A stretch of DNA of 32,414 bases. Origin: a virus. Below are positions 6,903 to 14,143 of this stretch, piece after piece (within the stretch, counting starts at the first letter, position 1; every line of letters begins with the position of its first letter). Made by a program: the position numbers and the translations under genes. The stretch spans positions 1 to 32,414 of IMG/VR virus record IMGVR_UViG_3300045020_000189; one strand, written 5' to 3'. The notes beneath the pieces are model-generated. The model saw nothing but the letters and a program-made list of their open reading frames with translations. It searched no databases and had not been told where the DNA came from.

Positions 6903-8722
6903 TGCGCCTTGATTTTGAAAAGATGGTCATCAAGGATTTCAAGGCATTTCGGGGCACGCATACTCTTCCATTAAACTTGCCTGGCGTTACATCGTTAGTT
7001 GGTGACAACCAGACAATTGACCGGATGTACGGCAACGGCGTCGCTAAAAGCACCATCTGGGATGCCTTCATCTGGTGCCTCTATGGGCAAACGCCTTTAG
7101 GGTTGCGCAATCCGGACGTCAAGCCTTGGTCAGGAGGCAATCCCATTGTCACTGTGTTTTTCAAATCAGATGCACGGCAAAACGAGCTACAACGTAGTAC
7201 CAGTCCTAATAGCTTCACGCTGAACGGTGAAGCAATTGCTGACTTCGCCGATACCTTCGGTCTTGGACTTAAGCTAGCAATCAATACGGTCTTGCTCCCG
7301 CAGGAAAAGCCGCTCTTCTTTGATCGCAGGCCAGCCGAGAAAATGCTGCTATTCTCCGAGGCGATGCCGCTAGAGCGTTGGGACACCCGTGCCGTTGCGG
7401 CAGGCAAGGCAGCAGATGAGTTAAGCGGCGAGGCCCTTGCAATTGAGAGTGATCAACAGCATGCGCAAGGTGCACTCGGTGAGCTAGATACCTCGATTGA
7501 GTCATTGCGCAAGCAGGCGTCAGATTGGAATGATAAGTTCAAGCATCGCACGAGAGTTTCCCAGAAAGAAATCGAAGCGCTAAGGAAAAAGCGTGATCGT
7601 TCGGACAATGTCTTGTCCGGTGCGATCTTGGAGCAGGACAGTGCTCTTACAGAGTTGAAGGCTTGTGAGCGGCTGAGTGCTACACTTAACCGCGAGATTA
7701 CACTGGTTGAACGGAAGCTGGCTGCTATCGATGCTCAAGCCACAGCAGCAGCCGAATCTGTGAAAGCGTTGACTATTGAGTTCGAAGCACTGACAAGGTC
7801 AAAAACCTGTCCGACTTGCGGACAGACTATCAAACCAACTGACTTGGCTTCACACAGGAAGCATATCAGCGAGCGGTTAGCTGCGATTGAGGAGCGTGTG
7901 CACGAGCAGATTGAAGTCCGTAAGCAGCTCGTTACAGACAAGCAGACAAAGCAAAGACAACTCGATGCTAACGAGCTAGCGGCTGAAGGTTTCGACGCAA
8001 AGGCATTAGATGCAGGCGATATAATCCTACGACATCGCCCAGAGATTGTGGAGCTTAATGCCAAGATCGCAGCCGCGGGTACAGTGCAGACGGAGGAGAA
8101 TCCCTATACTAAGCAAATCGCTGAGCTCCAGAAGCGCCGCAAAGGCGTTTTGCGAGAGATAGCCGAGCTAGAAGCAGAGCTGCCTCGTGTTCGCGCTGAG
8201 GAAGAGAACGCTAGGTTCTGGGTCAAGGGCTTTAAGGACATCAAGCTACAACTCATTGAGGAAGTGCTAGGTGAGCTAGAGCTAGTCACCAACTCGATGA
8301 TTGAGGAAGTCGGGCTAGAGGGTTGGGAGGTACACTACGATATCGAGCGTGAGGCTAAGACTGGGGCGGTGACCAGCATGCTCAATGTCATGATAGTCTC
8401 ACCCGATAGCCGCGGCAAGGCAGTGCGATGGGAGGCCTTCTCAGGCGGGGAGCGCCAGCGTCTACGGCTAATCGGTTCTTTAGTCCTTGCCGACGTCTTA
8501 CTTGCCCGGGCCGGGATTGAGACTAATCTAGAAATTCTAGACGAGCCAGCGGTATACTGGGCAGACGAAGGAGTGCACGAGTTAGTGGGCTTCTTGGCCG
8601 AGCGGGCGCGTGAGCGAGATAAGAGTATCTACTTTATTGAGCACAGCGCCGTTGAGTCAGTCCAATTCTCTAATGTATGGACAGTGATCAAGGATGAGAA
8701 GGGTGCTAGGGTAGAACGATGA
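6902..8722 (+). CDS. SbcC/Rad50-like SMC-type ATPase (T4 gp46 type)
   Basis: 606 residues. The N-terminus has FKAFRGTHTL and a Walker A of unusual length: LVGDNQ, then TIDRMY, then GNGVAKSTIWDAF (Lys49). Long coiled-coil arms flank a zinc hook CPTCG (Cys303, Cys306). The C-terminal half has the ABC signature FSGGERQR (513-520), Walker B LEILDEP and a late IEHS switch histidine. Such proteins dimerise through the hook and regulate the SbcD/Mre11 nuclease, encoded at 4943, during end resection. Here four small genes separate the two subunits. Length is close to T4 gp46 (about 560) and well below bacterial SbcC (about 1,050), so the arms are short. Confidence 0.92.
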   Translation: MRLDFEKMVIKDFKAFRGTHTLPLNLPGVTSLVGDNQTIDRMYGNGVAKSTIWDAFIWCLYGQTPLGLRNPDVKPWSGGNPIVTVFFKSDARQNELQRSTSPNSFTLNGEAIADFADTFGLGLKLAINTVLLPQEKPLFFDRRPAEKMLLFSEAMPLERWDTRAVAAGKAADELSGEALAIESDQQHAQGALGELDTSIESLRKQASDWNDKFKHRTRVSQKEIEALRKKRDRSDNVLSGAILEQDSALTELKACERLSATLNREITLVERKLAAIDAQATAAAESVKALTIEFEALTRSKTCPTCGQTIKPTDLASHRKHISERLAAIEERVHEQIEVRKQLVTDKQTKQRQLDANELAAEGFDAKALDAGDIILRHRPEIVELNAKIAAAGTVQTEENPYTKQIAELQKRRKGVLREIAELEAELPRVRAEEENARFWVKGFKDIKLQLIEEVLGELELVTNSMIEEVGLEGWEVHYDIEREAKTGAVTSMLNVMIVSPDSRGKAVRWEAFSGGERQRLRLIGSLVLADVLLARAGIETNLEILDEPAVYWADEGVHELVGFLAERARERDKSIYFIEHSAVESVQFSNVWTVIKDEKGARVER

Positions 8723-8764
8723 TGTCTAGCGACCCTACCTCCCTATTCAACATGGAGTACTCAG

Positions 8765-9001
8765 ATGGCTACGGCTAAGGTAGAACGTGAGCGGGCAGCG
8801 CGCGGGGAAGGATGCTTAGGCAAGGCGAAAGACGACGAACCCATTTTTATTCTACGAGCCCAGGATATCCACGCTGCCGATCTTGTCGAGAAGTGGGCGA
8901 TCTGGGCACAGGTCGGAGGCACTGATAACGACAAGGTTCAAGAGGCATTCGCGATTGCAGAAGATATGCGTCGATGGCCTAATCGTAAGAACCCAGACTA
9001 G
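8765..9001 (+). CDS. Small hypothetical protein
   Basis: Seventy-eight residues. DDEPIFILRAQDIHAADLVEKWAIWAQ is followed by a helical segment ending in DMRRWPNRKNPD. The pattern (PxFxLRAxD near the start, W...K.PD at the end) looks familiar from small conserved phage proteins of unknown function, but I cannot name one. Starts 42 bases after SbcC. Confidence 0.6.
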   Translation: MATAKVERERAARGEGCLGKAKDDEPIFILRAQDIHAADLVEKWAIWAQVGGTDNDKVQEAFAIAEDMRRWPNRKNPD

Positions 9002-9019
9002 CAAAAAGGACAATCAAAA

Positions 9020-9205
9020 ATGCCTCAATCTAGAACAGACGATGAGCAGGTCAAGGATCAGCAAGCGTTGGTCAAGACCTTACTTGATCAGAATGGCATG
9101 GCGAATAGCATCGAAGTTGTGGAGCAATTCACCGTTCTGATGGAGGCAATCGTGGAGAGCAAACTCCGTCGAATCACAGAGAGAACAGAAGATGACAAAG
9201 GCTAG
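9020..9205 (+). CDS. Small acidic helical hypothetical protein
   Basis: Sixty-one residues, acidic and helical throughout, with AAAAAGGA upstream of its ATG. It overlaps the next gene by 14 bases. No motif is visible. Confidence 0.5.
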   Translation: MPQSRTDDEQVKDQQALVKTLLDQNGMANSIEVVEQFTVLMEAIVESKLRRITERTEDDKG

Positions 9206-9872
9206 AACAGCGGTAAGGGTTCTAAGCTTGCTTTGCTTTGGAGCTGCCTCATTTATGGTTGGGTTTGGCGAGGGTGGTCGCAGGATGCTTGATCGTATCC
9301 AAGAGATCGTTCGGGAGCAAACCAGACCGACCGACCCAACCACGGTGAAGCTTTTTCCCTCAGCTTTTGAAGAGCCGGATTGTACTACACCTAGGCCGCG
9401 TTACAGTTTGTCTTGCTCTACTACATTGACTCCCAAGACGATAACGCTACGGGTAGTTTCCAAGGCGGAGTTCAATTCTGCTCCTTTGGTTTCGGGTGAA
9501 GCTGATAGTTTTAAGCCAGTCGCATTTACTTACATCTTGCACAAACCTTGTGAGATTGTTATTCCCGAGGGTGCATTGATCAACTCCGAACCGGAAACTG
9601 GGAAAGCGGAATGGGATTTTGGTGATGCATCCTACCATCTTCGAGATACACTAGCTCACGAGATTTTACATTGTTACGCTGGAGCTTGGCACGATAACTG
9701 GTGGAAAATCAATTGGCGTCGGCAGCGCAGAAACCTGCTAGAGACCAAAGATTTTGCCACTAAGCATTTCGTCAGCTATTATGTGAAGGGCAGAGATCGA
9801 ACCTTTGTTCCATTCAAGGATGAGGTGCTGCTCAGCTTGGAGTTGCATCGGAGTAATCTGTATGACTTTTGA
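9192..9872 (+). CDS. Exported metallopeptidase-like protein (HEXXH motif)
   Basis: 226 residues. Residues 8-26 (VRVLSLLCFGAASFMVGFG) form a signal anchor or uncleaved signal peptide after a basic start. TLAHEILHCYAGAWHDNWW places His156, Glu157 and His160 in a zincin HEXXH, with His167 as a candidate third ligand. The His-to-His spacing is one residue longer than the metzincin HEXXHXXGXXH. Four Cys in the mid region (64, 75, 120, 161) could form disulfides outside the cytoplasm. The start overlaps the previous gene by 14 bases and has GAGAGAA upstream. A role in cell-wall or envelope cleavage is possible but unproven; the family is not recognised beyond the motif. Confidence 0.62.
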   Translation: MTKARTAVRVLSLLCFGAASFMVGFGEGGRRMLDRIQEIVREQTRPTDPTTVKLFPSAFEEPDCTTPRPRYSLSCSTTLTPKTITLRVVSKAEFNSAPLVSGEADSFKPVAFTYILHKPCEIVIPEGALINSEPETGKAEWDFGDASYHLRDTLAHEILHCYAGAWHDNWWKINWRRQRRNLLETKDFATKHFVSYYVKGRDRTFVPFKDEVLLSLELHRSNLYDF

Positions 9873-9887
9873 TCAGGAGTATCGCTA

Positions 9888-10208
9888 GTGCACGTTGAGC
9901 TGACACCATTGCCATTTTTGACAAGCCGGGGTTCTCCGGTGGTTGTCGGTAATGTCTATGCCAACAACCGTGTGCCAGCTTTTCCCTATTTTAGAGTTGT
10001 CGTAGCTATCTCTAGTGGGCGGTATGGTAAGCAGCCTTGGAATTGCGTTGTCTGTCTGCACATAGACGTGAAAGGCGATATACAAGGTTCGTCTAATAAT
10101 CCGTTAGAGTATGTTCGAGACCATTGGGATTTGATTGGGCACGTTGTGGAGATGCCGACGTTAAAAATTGAATGGTTGCGCCCTCCCCTTGATAAGGAAG
10201 AGTCATGA
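9888..10208 (+). CDS. Hypothetical protein
   Basis: 106 residues from a GTG with CAGGAG at good spacing. Beta-rich, with VVVGNVYANNRVPAFPYFRVVVAIS and a later CVVCLHIDV. It overlaps the next gene by 4 bases. No family is recognised. Confidence 0.6.
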   Translation: MHVELTPLPFLTSRGSPVVVGNVYANNRVPAFPYFRVVVAISSGRYGKQPWNCVVCLHIDVKGDIQGSSNNPLEYVRDHWDLIGHVVEMPTLKIEWLRPPLDKEES

Positions 10209-10681
10209 TTACGTCGGAAGACCATCCGAGGATGATTAAGGCACATAAGGTGCTGTTGCAGCGTCTTGGCTTTAAGCTGGGTGATGGCACCAACGAGCTT
10301 ACCAGTGGGTTCCTGCATGACTTGTTTGAGGTTATTAAAGATCACCGCACGCAGTGTCGGCAAAAGGGCATTGATTTTCCGGTGCTAGTTGCGGTGGTAG
10401 TTCCCCGCTTGGGCATTGTAGAGTTTAAGCGGGCTGACCTGGACATTGCATCGATTCGAATTCAGATTGTTAACTTCGTCAGGGAGCATGGACCTAAAGG
10501 TATCACGATGGAAGAAATCGTGACTGCGTTTCGGATGGCCTATCCGGACCTGCGTCCAGGAGATGTTTTGGAACACCACGATACTGCTGATAAGGCGATT
10601 GAGCGGGCTACCGAGCGCCGCGAGCGTATTGTTCAGGAAGCTACCAAGATCATTGAGGAAGAGGGGGACGACGATGCTTAA
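10205..10681 (+). CDS. Hypothetical protein, helical C-terminus
   Basis: 158 residues, ATGA-coupled to the gene before it. The first ~70 residues mix helices and a hydrophobic VLVAVVVPRLGIV strand. The segment 82-115 (IQIVNFVREHGPKGITMEEIVTAFRMAYPDL) reads like a small winged-helix region. The tail (130-158) is a charged helix ending EEEGDDDA. The winged-helix idea is a weak inference. Confidence 0.6.
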   Translation: MITSEDHPRMIKAHKVLLQRLGFKLGDGTNELTSGFLHDLFEVIKDHRTQCRQKGIDFPVLVAVVVPRLGIVEFKRADLDIASIRIQIVNFVREHGPKGITMEEIVTAFRMAYPDLRPGDVLEHHDTADKAIERATERRERIVQEATKIIEEEGDDDA

Positions 10682-11033
10682 GGTTTGGGAGAACAAGGAG
10701 CGTTGCTTCAATATCGAATCTCTTGAGAAGCTTGAGAAGTTTATTGAGGGGATGGACCTATCGATGGCAACGGTCGATTGTGATCCTCAAACGTACCGAG
10801 CTTATGACGAGACGGGCAAGCTTGTGTATCAACGGTTAGGCGGCGTTGAGTTAAGGAAGATCGGAGCTCAAAATAGAGAGGCCGAGCGATTGCTTAACCA
10901 AGCGAGCAGCTATATTGCCGGTACCTGCGCGAAGCCGGAAGTCTGTGCTTGGGATAGGTTGCTAATCTACTGTCCGCGTGACGCAATCGCGCGGAGATTA
11001 GCGCAACTCATTGCCAAGGCGGCAGCAGCATAA
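10674..11033 (+). CDS. Hypothetical protein
   Basis: 119 residues beginning MLKVWENKER at the ATG that overlaps the previous stop by 8 bases. An earlier in-frame ATG (10563) lies inside the upstream gene and gives an unlikely N-terminus. It has three Cys (GTCAKPEVCAWD, IYCPRD) and a helical Ala-rich end. The stop shares a base with the next start (TAATG). Confidence 0.6.
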   Translation: MLKVWENKERCFNIESLEKLEKFIEGMDLSMATVDCDPQTYRAYDETGKLVYQRLGGVELRKIGAQNREAERLLNQASSYIAGTCAKPEVCAWDRLLIYCPRDAIARRLAQLIAKAAAA

Positions 11034-11218
11034 TGGAGAATAACCCGCGACCTTGGCCTTTAGGGTGTCATGACCCTAGCTCTTGCGCCCGCCATAAAGA
11101 TTGCATGTATATTCAGTGTAAGCGCCAAGGCGACGAGTTCGTTGTGTTTGAAATTGAGCAGGCATTGCGTCGTATCGAGGAAATTAGGCTAGAGCCAGAG
11201 CTGACAAGAGAGGGTTGA
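11033..11218 (+). CDS. Small Cys-containing hypothetical protein
   Basis: Sixty-one residues. GCHDPSSCARHKDCMYIQCK (Cys12, Cys18, Cys24, Cys29, with His13 and His21) could bind a metal ion or form disulfides; the rest is a charged helix. TAATG-coupled to the preceding gene and TTGA-coupled to the NusG-like gene. Confidence 0.55.
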   Translation: MENNPRPWPLGCHDPSSCARHKDCMYIQCKRQGDEFVVFEIEQALRRIEEIRLEPELTREG

Positions 11219-11814
11219 AAAATTCTCCTTTTCTTTTGGCAAATCAACCGCTATATGTCGTGCCACTCTTTCCCGGGGGAGGACTAGATACGGTGCCTGA
11301 GACCGCTGATAATTGGATGGTGGCCCGAACACAAGCGCACCGAGAGCGGTGGGCCGCCGAGAACGTGACACGGTTAGGTGCTGAGTACTATCTTCCCCAA
11401 ACCCTAGAAACAGAACGCTTTGTACAGGCTGGCAAACGTCGTCGCGAGTTTCGGGTTCGTCCTCTTTTCCCTACCTACTTGTTTGTTAGACCTGCCCACG
11501 GACAGTGGCACGCGATCTTAAGCGCGTTCGGTATTGTCGGGATGGTTCCCGGCTCTGGAGGCTATCCCGCCTTCATTCGTGATATCTCGCTGAGTACAAT
11601 TCGCCTCCTCGAAGAAAATGGTCTGGTGGTTCTCCCCAAAGAGGGAGGATTGCGACCAGGCTCACCAGCGCGAATAACGCGCGGAGCTTATGCAGGATTT
11701 GCCGGATTGGTACAAGGCATATCAGCTAACGACAGAATCCATATTCTACTCGACTACATGGGACGTAAAGTCCCATTTCTTGTGCGCCCTGCGGACCTGG
11801 AGGCGGTTGCGTAG
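11215..11814 (+). CDS. NusG/RfaH-like transcription elongation factor
   Basis: The NGN domain is plain: NWMVARTQAHRERWAAENVTRLGAEYYLPQTLE, then FRVRPLFPTYLFVR and AFGIVGMVPGSGGYPAFI. A KOW-type C-terminal domain follows (LRPGSPARITRGAYAGFAGLVQGISANDRIHILLDYMGRKVPFLV). The family binds RNA polymerase and promotes elongation or antitermination; specialised members such as RfaH and LoaP act on particular operons. The start shown is TTG, sharing bases with the previous stop (TTGA). A GTG at 11293 behind GGGGGAGG gives an N-terminus closer to typical NusG and is a strong alternative. It is followed by the most structured non-coding stretch in the window, which may be its target. Confidence 0.85.
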   Translation: MKNSPFLLANQPLYVVPLFPGGGLDTVPETADNWMVARTQAHRERWAAENVTRLGAEYYLPQTLETERFVQAGKRRREFRVRPLFPTYLFVRPAHGQWHAILSAFGIVGMVPGSGGYPAFIRDISLSTIRLLEENGLVVLPKEGGLRPGSPARITRGAYAGFAGLVQGISANDRIHILLDYMGRKVPFLVRPADLEAVA

Positions 11815-11844
11815 GGGAACTGTACGATGTGGCTTGATGGTGAC

Positions 11845-11905
11845 TGAAAGCTGCTGAAAGGGTGTTAGCTTTCACTAGTGCATTTGCGTGAGAAGTTCGC
11901 ACTAG
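11845..11905 (+). promoter_or_regulatory. Two small hairpins, partly competing, in the gap after the NusG-like gene
   Basis: TGAAAGCT at 11845-11852 pairs perfectly with AGCTTTCA at 11867-11874. CTAGTGC at 11875-11881 pairs with GCACTAG at 11899-11905. A GCT at 11868-11870 can instead pair with AGC at 11909-11911, extending the second stem at the cost of the first. Neither stem has a T-run, so they are not ordinary terminators. Functional assignment is inference. Confidence 0.5.
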
Positions 11906-11921
11906 CGGAGCATTGGGTAAG

Positions 11922-12001
11922 TTGCTTAGATGAGGGGTGGTTGCGCAGGACATAAGCCGATGCGGCAGAGCGCAACAACAACGCACCCCTCATCTAAGCA
12001 A
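11922..12001 (+). ncRNA. Long compound stem-loop (candidate structured RNA or dyad element)
   Basis: An 18-base arm TTGCTTAGATGAGGGGTG (11922-11939) is perfectly complementary to 11984-12001. Directly inside, GTTGCGC (11940-11946) pairs with GCGCAAC (11970-11976), leaving a 7-base bulge (11977-11983). At the tip, GCCG (11956-11959) pairs with CGGC (11963-11966) around a 3-base loop. The total is about 29 base pairs in an 80-base element with no T-tract after it. It lies between the NusG-like and cold-shock genes, 44 bases before the latter start. It could be an antitermination or mRNA-control RNA, a protein-binding dyad, or the remnant of a small inverted-repeat element. The structure is seen in the sequence; the role is not. 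Confidence 0.6.
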
Positions 12002-12045
12002 TAGCGGGTTGGGGCTTAATCCAAAATCGATGGAGCAGTACGGCA

Positions 12046-12276
12046 GTGAGTGTTGAATCAGTTGCACAAGACGTGCGCAAAACCGGACAAGTCAAGTTCT
12101 TCGATGTTCGTAAGGGGTTTGGCTTCATCAAGCCTGACGATGGTTCAAAGGATGTATTCCTGAGCTTGAATCGTTTGCCCAAGAACACAACTGGGCTTCT
12201 GCCTGACACGCGTTGTAGCTTTATCGCTGCTGAGGGCAAGAAAGGTCTTTATGCGAAGGAGTTTGTGCTGCTTTGA
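12046..12276 (+). CDS. Cold-shock domain protein
   Basis: Seventy-six residues. GQVKFFDVRKGFGFIKPDDGSKDVFLSLNRL is a cold-shock domain with RNP1 (KGFGFI) and an RNP2-like DVFLSL, in which the usual VFVH has changed. These proteins bind single-stranded RNA or DNA, melt secondary structure and can act as antiterminators. The start is GTG; no strong ribosome site is seen just before it, and a large RNA hairpin lies upstream, so translation may depend on RNA structure. Confidence 0.9.
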   Translation: MSVESVAQDVRKTGQVKFFDVRKGFGFIKPDDGSKDVFLSLNRLPKNTTGLLPDTRCSFIAAEGKKGLYAKEFVLL

Positions 12277-12401
12277 AGTTCGACCCAGTAAATGACGTGG
12301 TTATGCCTCTGGTTGGGCTCGCGATCTTTGCTGCACTCGTTTGGTATGGATATCTACCGCTAGACGTTGTGCTGAAGATCATAACGGGGGAGGTTAAGTA
12401 G
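12273..12401 (+). CDS. Mini membrane protein (42 residues)
   Basis: A TTG overlapping the cold-shock stop (TTGA) opens a 42-codon frame with one clear transmembrane helix: VVMPLVGLAIFAALVWYGYL, then LDVVLKIITGEVK. Its stop TAG shares its final G with the GTG of the next gene. The frame fills the whole interval between two genes, which supports it. An internal ATG at 12303 would leave 32 residues. Confidence 0.55.
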   Translation: MKFDPVNDVVMPLVGLAIFAALVWYGYLPLDVVLKIITGEVK

Positions 12402-12712
12402 TGCCCAATCCAGTGACAATACGTGAGATTGCTGCCCGCTATAAGACACAAACCACGAAGAAATCCGCTACTCAGATTGAGGGGTCACTCCCACCTAACC
12501 TGAAGTTCTCGAAGCCTGATTATTTTGACTTTAAGAAGCGTTGTGCAGTGCAAATTGCGGGCGAACCTTTTGAACGTGTCTTCTACGGACTGAACCGTGA
12601 TGAGTATCTGGCGGTGGCCAAGTTGAGTTTGGGTGACGCGGGCAACACAATCGTCAAGAACTTAAAGGGCTTTGAAACGGGGGCAGGCCGTGCAAGTAAG
12701 ATGCGTCGATAA
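12401..12712 (+). CDS. Hypothetical protein
   Basis: 103 residues from a GTG with GGGGGAGG upstream. The sequence is mixed and basic (TREIAARYKTQTTKKSATQ near the start, RASKMRR at the end), with no recognised motif. It overlaps the next gene by 41 bases in another frame. Confidence 0.58.
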   Translation: MPNPVTIREIAARYKTQTTKKSATQIEGSLPPNLKFSKPDYFDFKKRCAVQIAGEPFERVFYGLNRDEYLAVAKLSLGDAGNTIVKNLKGFETGAGRASKMRR

Positions 12713-12890
12713 TACGCTCGCCAAGGATCAGCTCACCATTGGCAAGGTCTACGAAGTCGCACACGTCAATGAGTACTACGATACCTACGTGTTGGAAGGC
12801 TTCGATGGCTATGGCTTTACCAAGCGCCGCTTCGAGATGGTTGATACGCCAGAGCCAGAAATAACTGGCAGGTTCCGTCCTAAGCGCTAA
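12672..12890 (+). CDS. Small beta-rich hypothetical protein
   Basis: Seventy-two residues. VRCVDNTLAKDQLTIGKVYEV...TYVLEGFDGYGFTKRRFEMVD has the layout of small phage barrel proteins (VDN..LT.GK.YEV ... RFE.V) of unknown role. I prefer the TTG at 12672 because it gives the usual MKRGQxVxVxCVDN start. A GTG at 12690 is possible. Confidence 0.6.
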   Translation: MKRGQAVQVRCVDNTLAKDQLTIGKVYEVAHVNEYYDTYVLEGFDGYGFTKRRFEMVDTPEPEITGRFRPKR

Positions 12891-12893
12891 AAG

Positions 12894-13115
12894 ATGTCAG
12901 TGAATTGTCCAAACGTTCACTGTGGTTGTCGCACAAGAGTGCGCGAAACTACCGGCAAGTTCCGACGTCGCCAGTGCCTCGTTTGCAAGACCGTCTTTAC
13001 AACACAGGAAACTGTGTACGTGATTAAGCCCGGAGAAACGAACCCAGTCTATCGCCGCAACCGCGAGACGTATAATGACAACGAGGACAGAACCATACCC
13101 GTTTGCACTGGGTGA
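12894..13115 (+). CDS. NrdR-type zinc-ribbon protein without ATP-cone
   Basis: Seventy-three residues. NCPNVHCGCRTRVRETTGKFRRRQCLVCKTVFTTQET resembles the zinc ribbon of NrdR (CPxC...T.V..T....RRR.C..C..RFTT.E), with Cys5, Cys10 or Cys12, Cys28 and Cys31 as ligands. NrdR represses ribonucleotide reductase genes, but its regulatory ATP-cone is absent here, so this is more likely a stand-alone DNA-binding ribbon, as also seen in Ogr-like phage activators. Function is inference. It overlaps the next gene by 41 bases. Confidence 0.65.
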   Translation: MSVNCPNVHCGCRTRVRETTGKFRRRQCLVCKTVFTTQETVYVIKPGETNPVYRRNRETYNDNEDRTIPVCTG

Positions 13116-13290
13116 TATTGTGGTGGCGTCCAAGGACGTCAACAAGCGCTTGCTAGTGGTCGATATTGACCCACCCGAGGTTTGCACGCCTTACCCAAAC
13201 GTTATGGTCTCATGGCGTGAAGGTAACAAGATCAAGGAAGCTGTCATTCAGTGTAAGTATTTGCAGATTGTGCAGAAGGCCAGGCAGTGA
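13075..13290 (+). CDS. Small beta-rich hypothetical protein
   Basis: Seventy-one residues: FALGDIVVASKDVNKRLLVVDIDPPEV...NVMVSWREGNKIKEAVIQCKYLQIV. The strand-rich pattern suggests a small SH3-like barrel, similar in style to the products at 5938 and 12672. Its stop overlaps the GTG of the next gene (GTGA). Confidence 0.6.
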   Translation: MTTRTEPYPFALGDIVVASKDVNKRLLVVDIDPPEVCTPYPNVMVSWREGNKIKEAVIQCKYLQIVQKARQ

Positions 13291-13553
13291 CATTTAAGAA
13301 TGGATTTCCGTATTCAGACGATACTCGCATCGGAGCTTGCGCTGACTATCTGCTCGGCAAGAGTTTCAAGGAAATTGAATATCGCTGGGGCGTAGGCCAT
13401 GTTACGGTGCTGAAGTGGATCGCCCGAACTGGCTCTTTCAAGCTTCGTAGAGTTAAAGGCGAAACCTATGTCACAGGGAGTCTTAGAGTTCACCCGCCCA
13501 AACGACAAGTCGAAGGTCTACTTGGTGCGGGAGCACATGGTGCGGTGGTATAG
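13287..13553 (+). CDS. Helix-turn-helix protein
   Basis: Eighty-eight residues. RIGACADYLLGKSFKEIEYRWGVGHVTVLKWIARTGSFKLRR is a compact HTH of the type found in small phage regulators and transposase-like N-termini. The last ~27 residues overlap the next gene in another frame (86 bases) and look like out-of-frame sequence. The functional protein probably consists of the HTH only, or the next gene starts further on. Confidence 0.6.
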   Translation: MTFKNGFPYSDDTRIGACADYLLGKSFKEIEYRWGVGHVTVLKWIARTGSFKLRRVKGETYVTGSLRVHPPKRQVEGLLGAGAHGAVV

Positions 13554-13662
13554 GGACGATTCGGGCATCGGTACGCACATCGATATGGTCAATGGCGGGA
13601 TGCAGGTGGTCCATGAGGCAGTGGACGTCGTGACCCGTATGTACTATGCGGAGGCCACCTGA
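13468..13662 (+). CDS. FlbD-like small protein
   Basis: Sixty-four residues: VLEFTRPNDKSKVYLVREHMVRWYRDD..GTHIDMVNGGMQVVHEAVDVVTRM. The layout (L.FTR.N....L....I......T.I...NG....V.E....V) resembles the FlbD family, small beta proteins first named in flagellar operons and also seen in phages with unknown role. The match is by eye. It overlaps the HTH gene by 86 bases if the ATG at 13468 is used. Confidence 0.55.
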   Translation: MSQGVLEFTRPNDKSKVYLVREHMVRWYRDDSGIGTHIDMVNGGMQVVHEAVDVVTRMYYAEAT

Positions 13663-13663
13663 T

Positions 13664-13987
13664 ATGCTGCTACCCAGTACAATTACAATCACGCTAAGTG
13701 ACCCGAAGCTGTATCAGCTGTTTAGCATGATGGGTAAGGACAGCTACGTACTCAGGGTATTCGGCAAGCTCTTTCATGTTGTGCATTTTGAGTCCAAGAC
13801 AACCCAGGAAGGCTTCTACGCAATCTTGCATCTGACTGAGCTGTTGATATCGACTTATGATGGCCCGGTGCGCGAGGTAGTTACGCTCGCCGATGGCAGC
13901 CAGGCAATTCGACTAGTCACCAAGCCAGACCTAACGGTGGTCAGTATCGCAATGGATCACAAGGGACCTTGGGCAAAGTCAACGTAG
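13664..13987 (+). CDS. Hypothetical protein
   Basis: 107 residues from the ATG at 13664, nine bases after GGAGG and just after the previous stop; an ATG at 13646 would overlap that gene. TITITLSDPKLYQLFSMMGKDSYVLRVFGKLFHVVHF is mixed helix and strand. No family is recognised. Confidence 0.6.
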   Translation: MLLPSTITITLSDPKLYQLFSMMGKDSYVLRVFGKLFHVVHFESKTTQEGFYAILHLTELLISTYDGPVREVVTLADGSQAIRLVTKPDLTVVSIAMDHKGPWAKST

Positions 13988-13993
13988 GGGTGA

Positions 13994-14143
13994 ATGACAA
14001 TGAGAATGGTTTTTGCGGAAGTCGTTGCTATCGTTTCAACGCCTATCGTTCTTGGGTTCGGAACCTACGCCTTGTACAGGTGGTTCGTTGATATGTTCGT
14101 GTCCAAGCTTTCCGAGCAAGAGCGTTGTCCTTGGGAGCGATAG
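13994..14143 (+). CDS. Mini membrane protein (49 residues)
   Basis: A frame beginning MTMRMVFAEVVAIVSTPIVL, with one transmembrane segment at about 6-30 and a charged tail ending EQERCPWER. GGGGTGA lies just upstream. It fills the space between two genes exactly, and the next gene starts on the base after its stop. Role unknown. Confidence 0.6.
   Translation: MTMRMVFAEVVAIVSTPIVLGFGTYALYRWFVDMFVSKLSEQERCPWER

Noticed and set aside
8719-8778. A 19-codon ATGATG frame after the SbcC gene
   Set aside because: Very short, no hydrophobic or basic character and no independent support.
11930-12004. A 24-codon open frame through the large hairpin
   Set aside because: No ribosome site, and the sequence is fully explained by the perfect inverted repeat.
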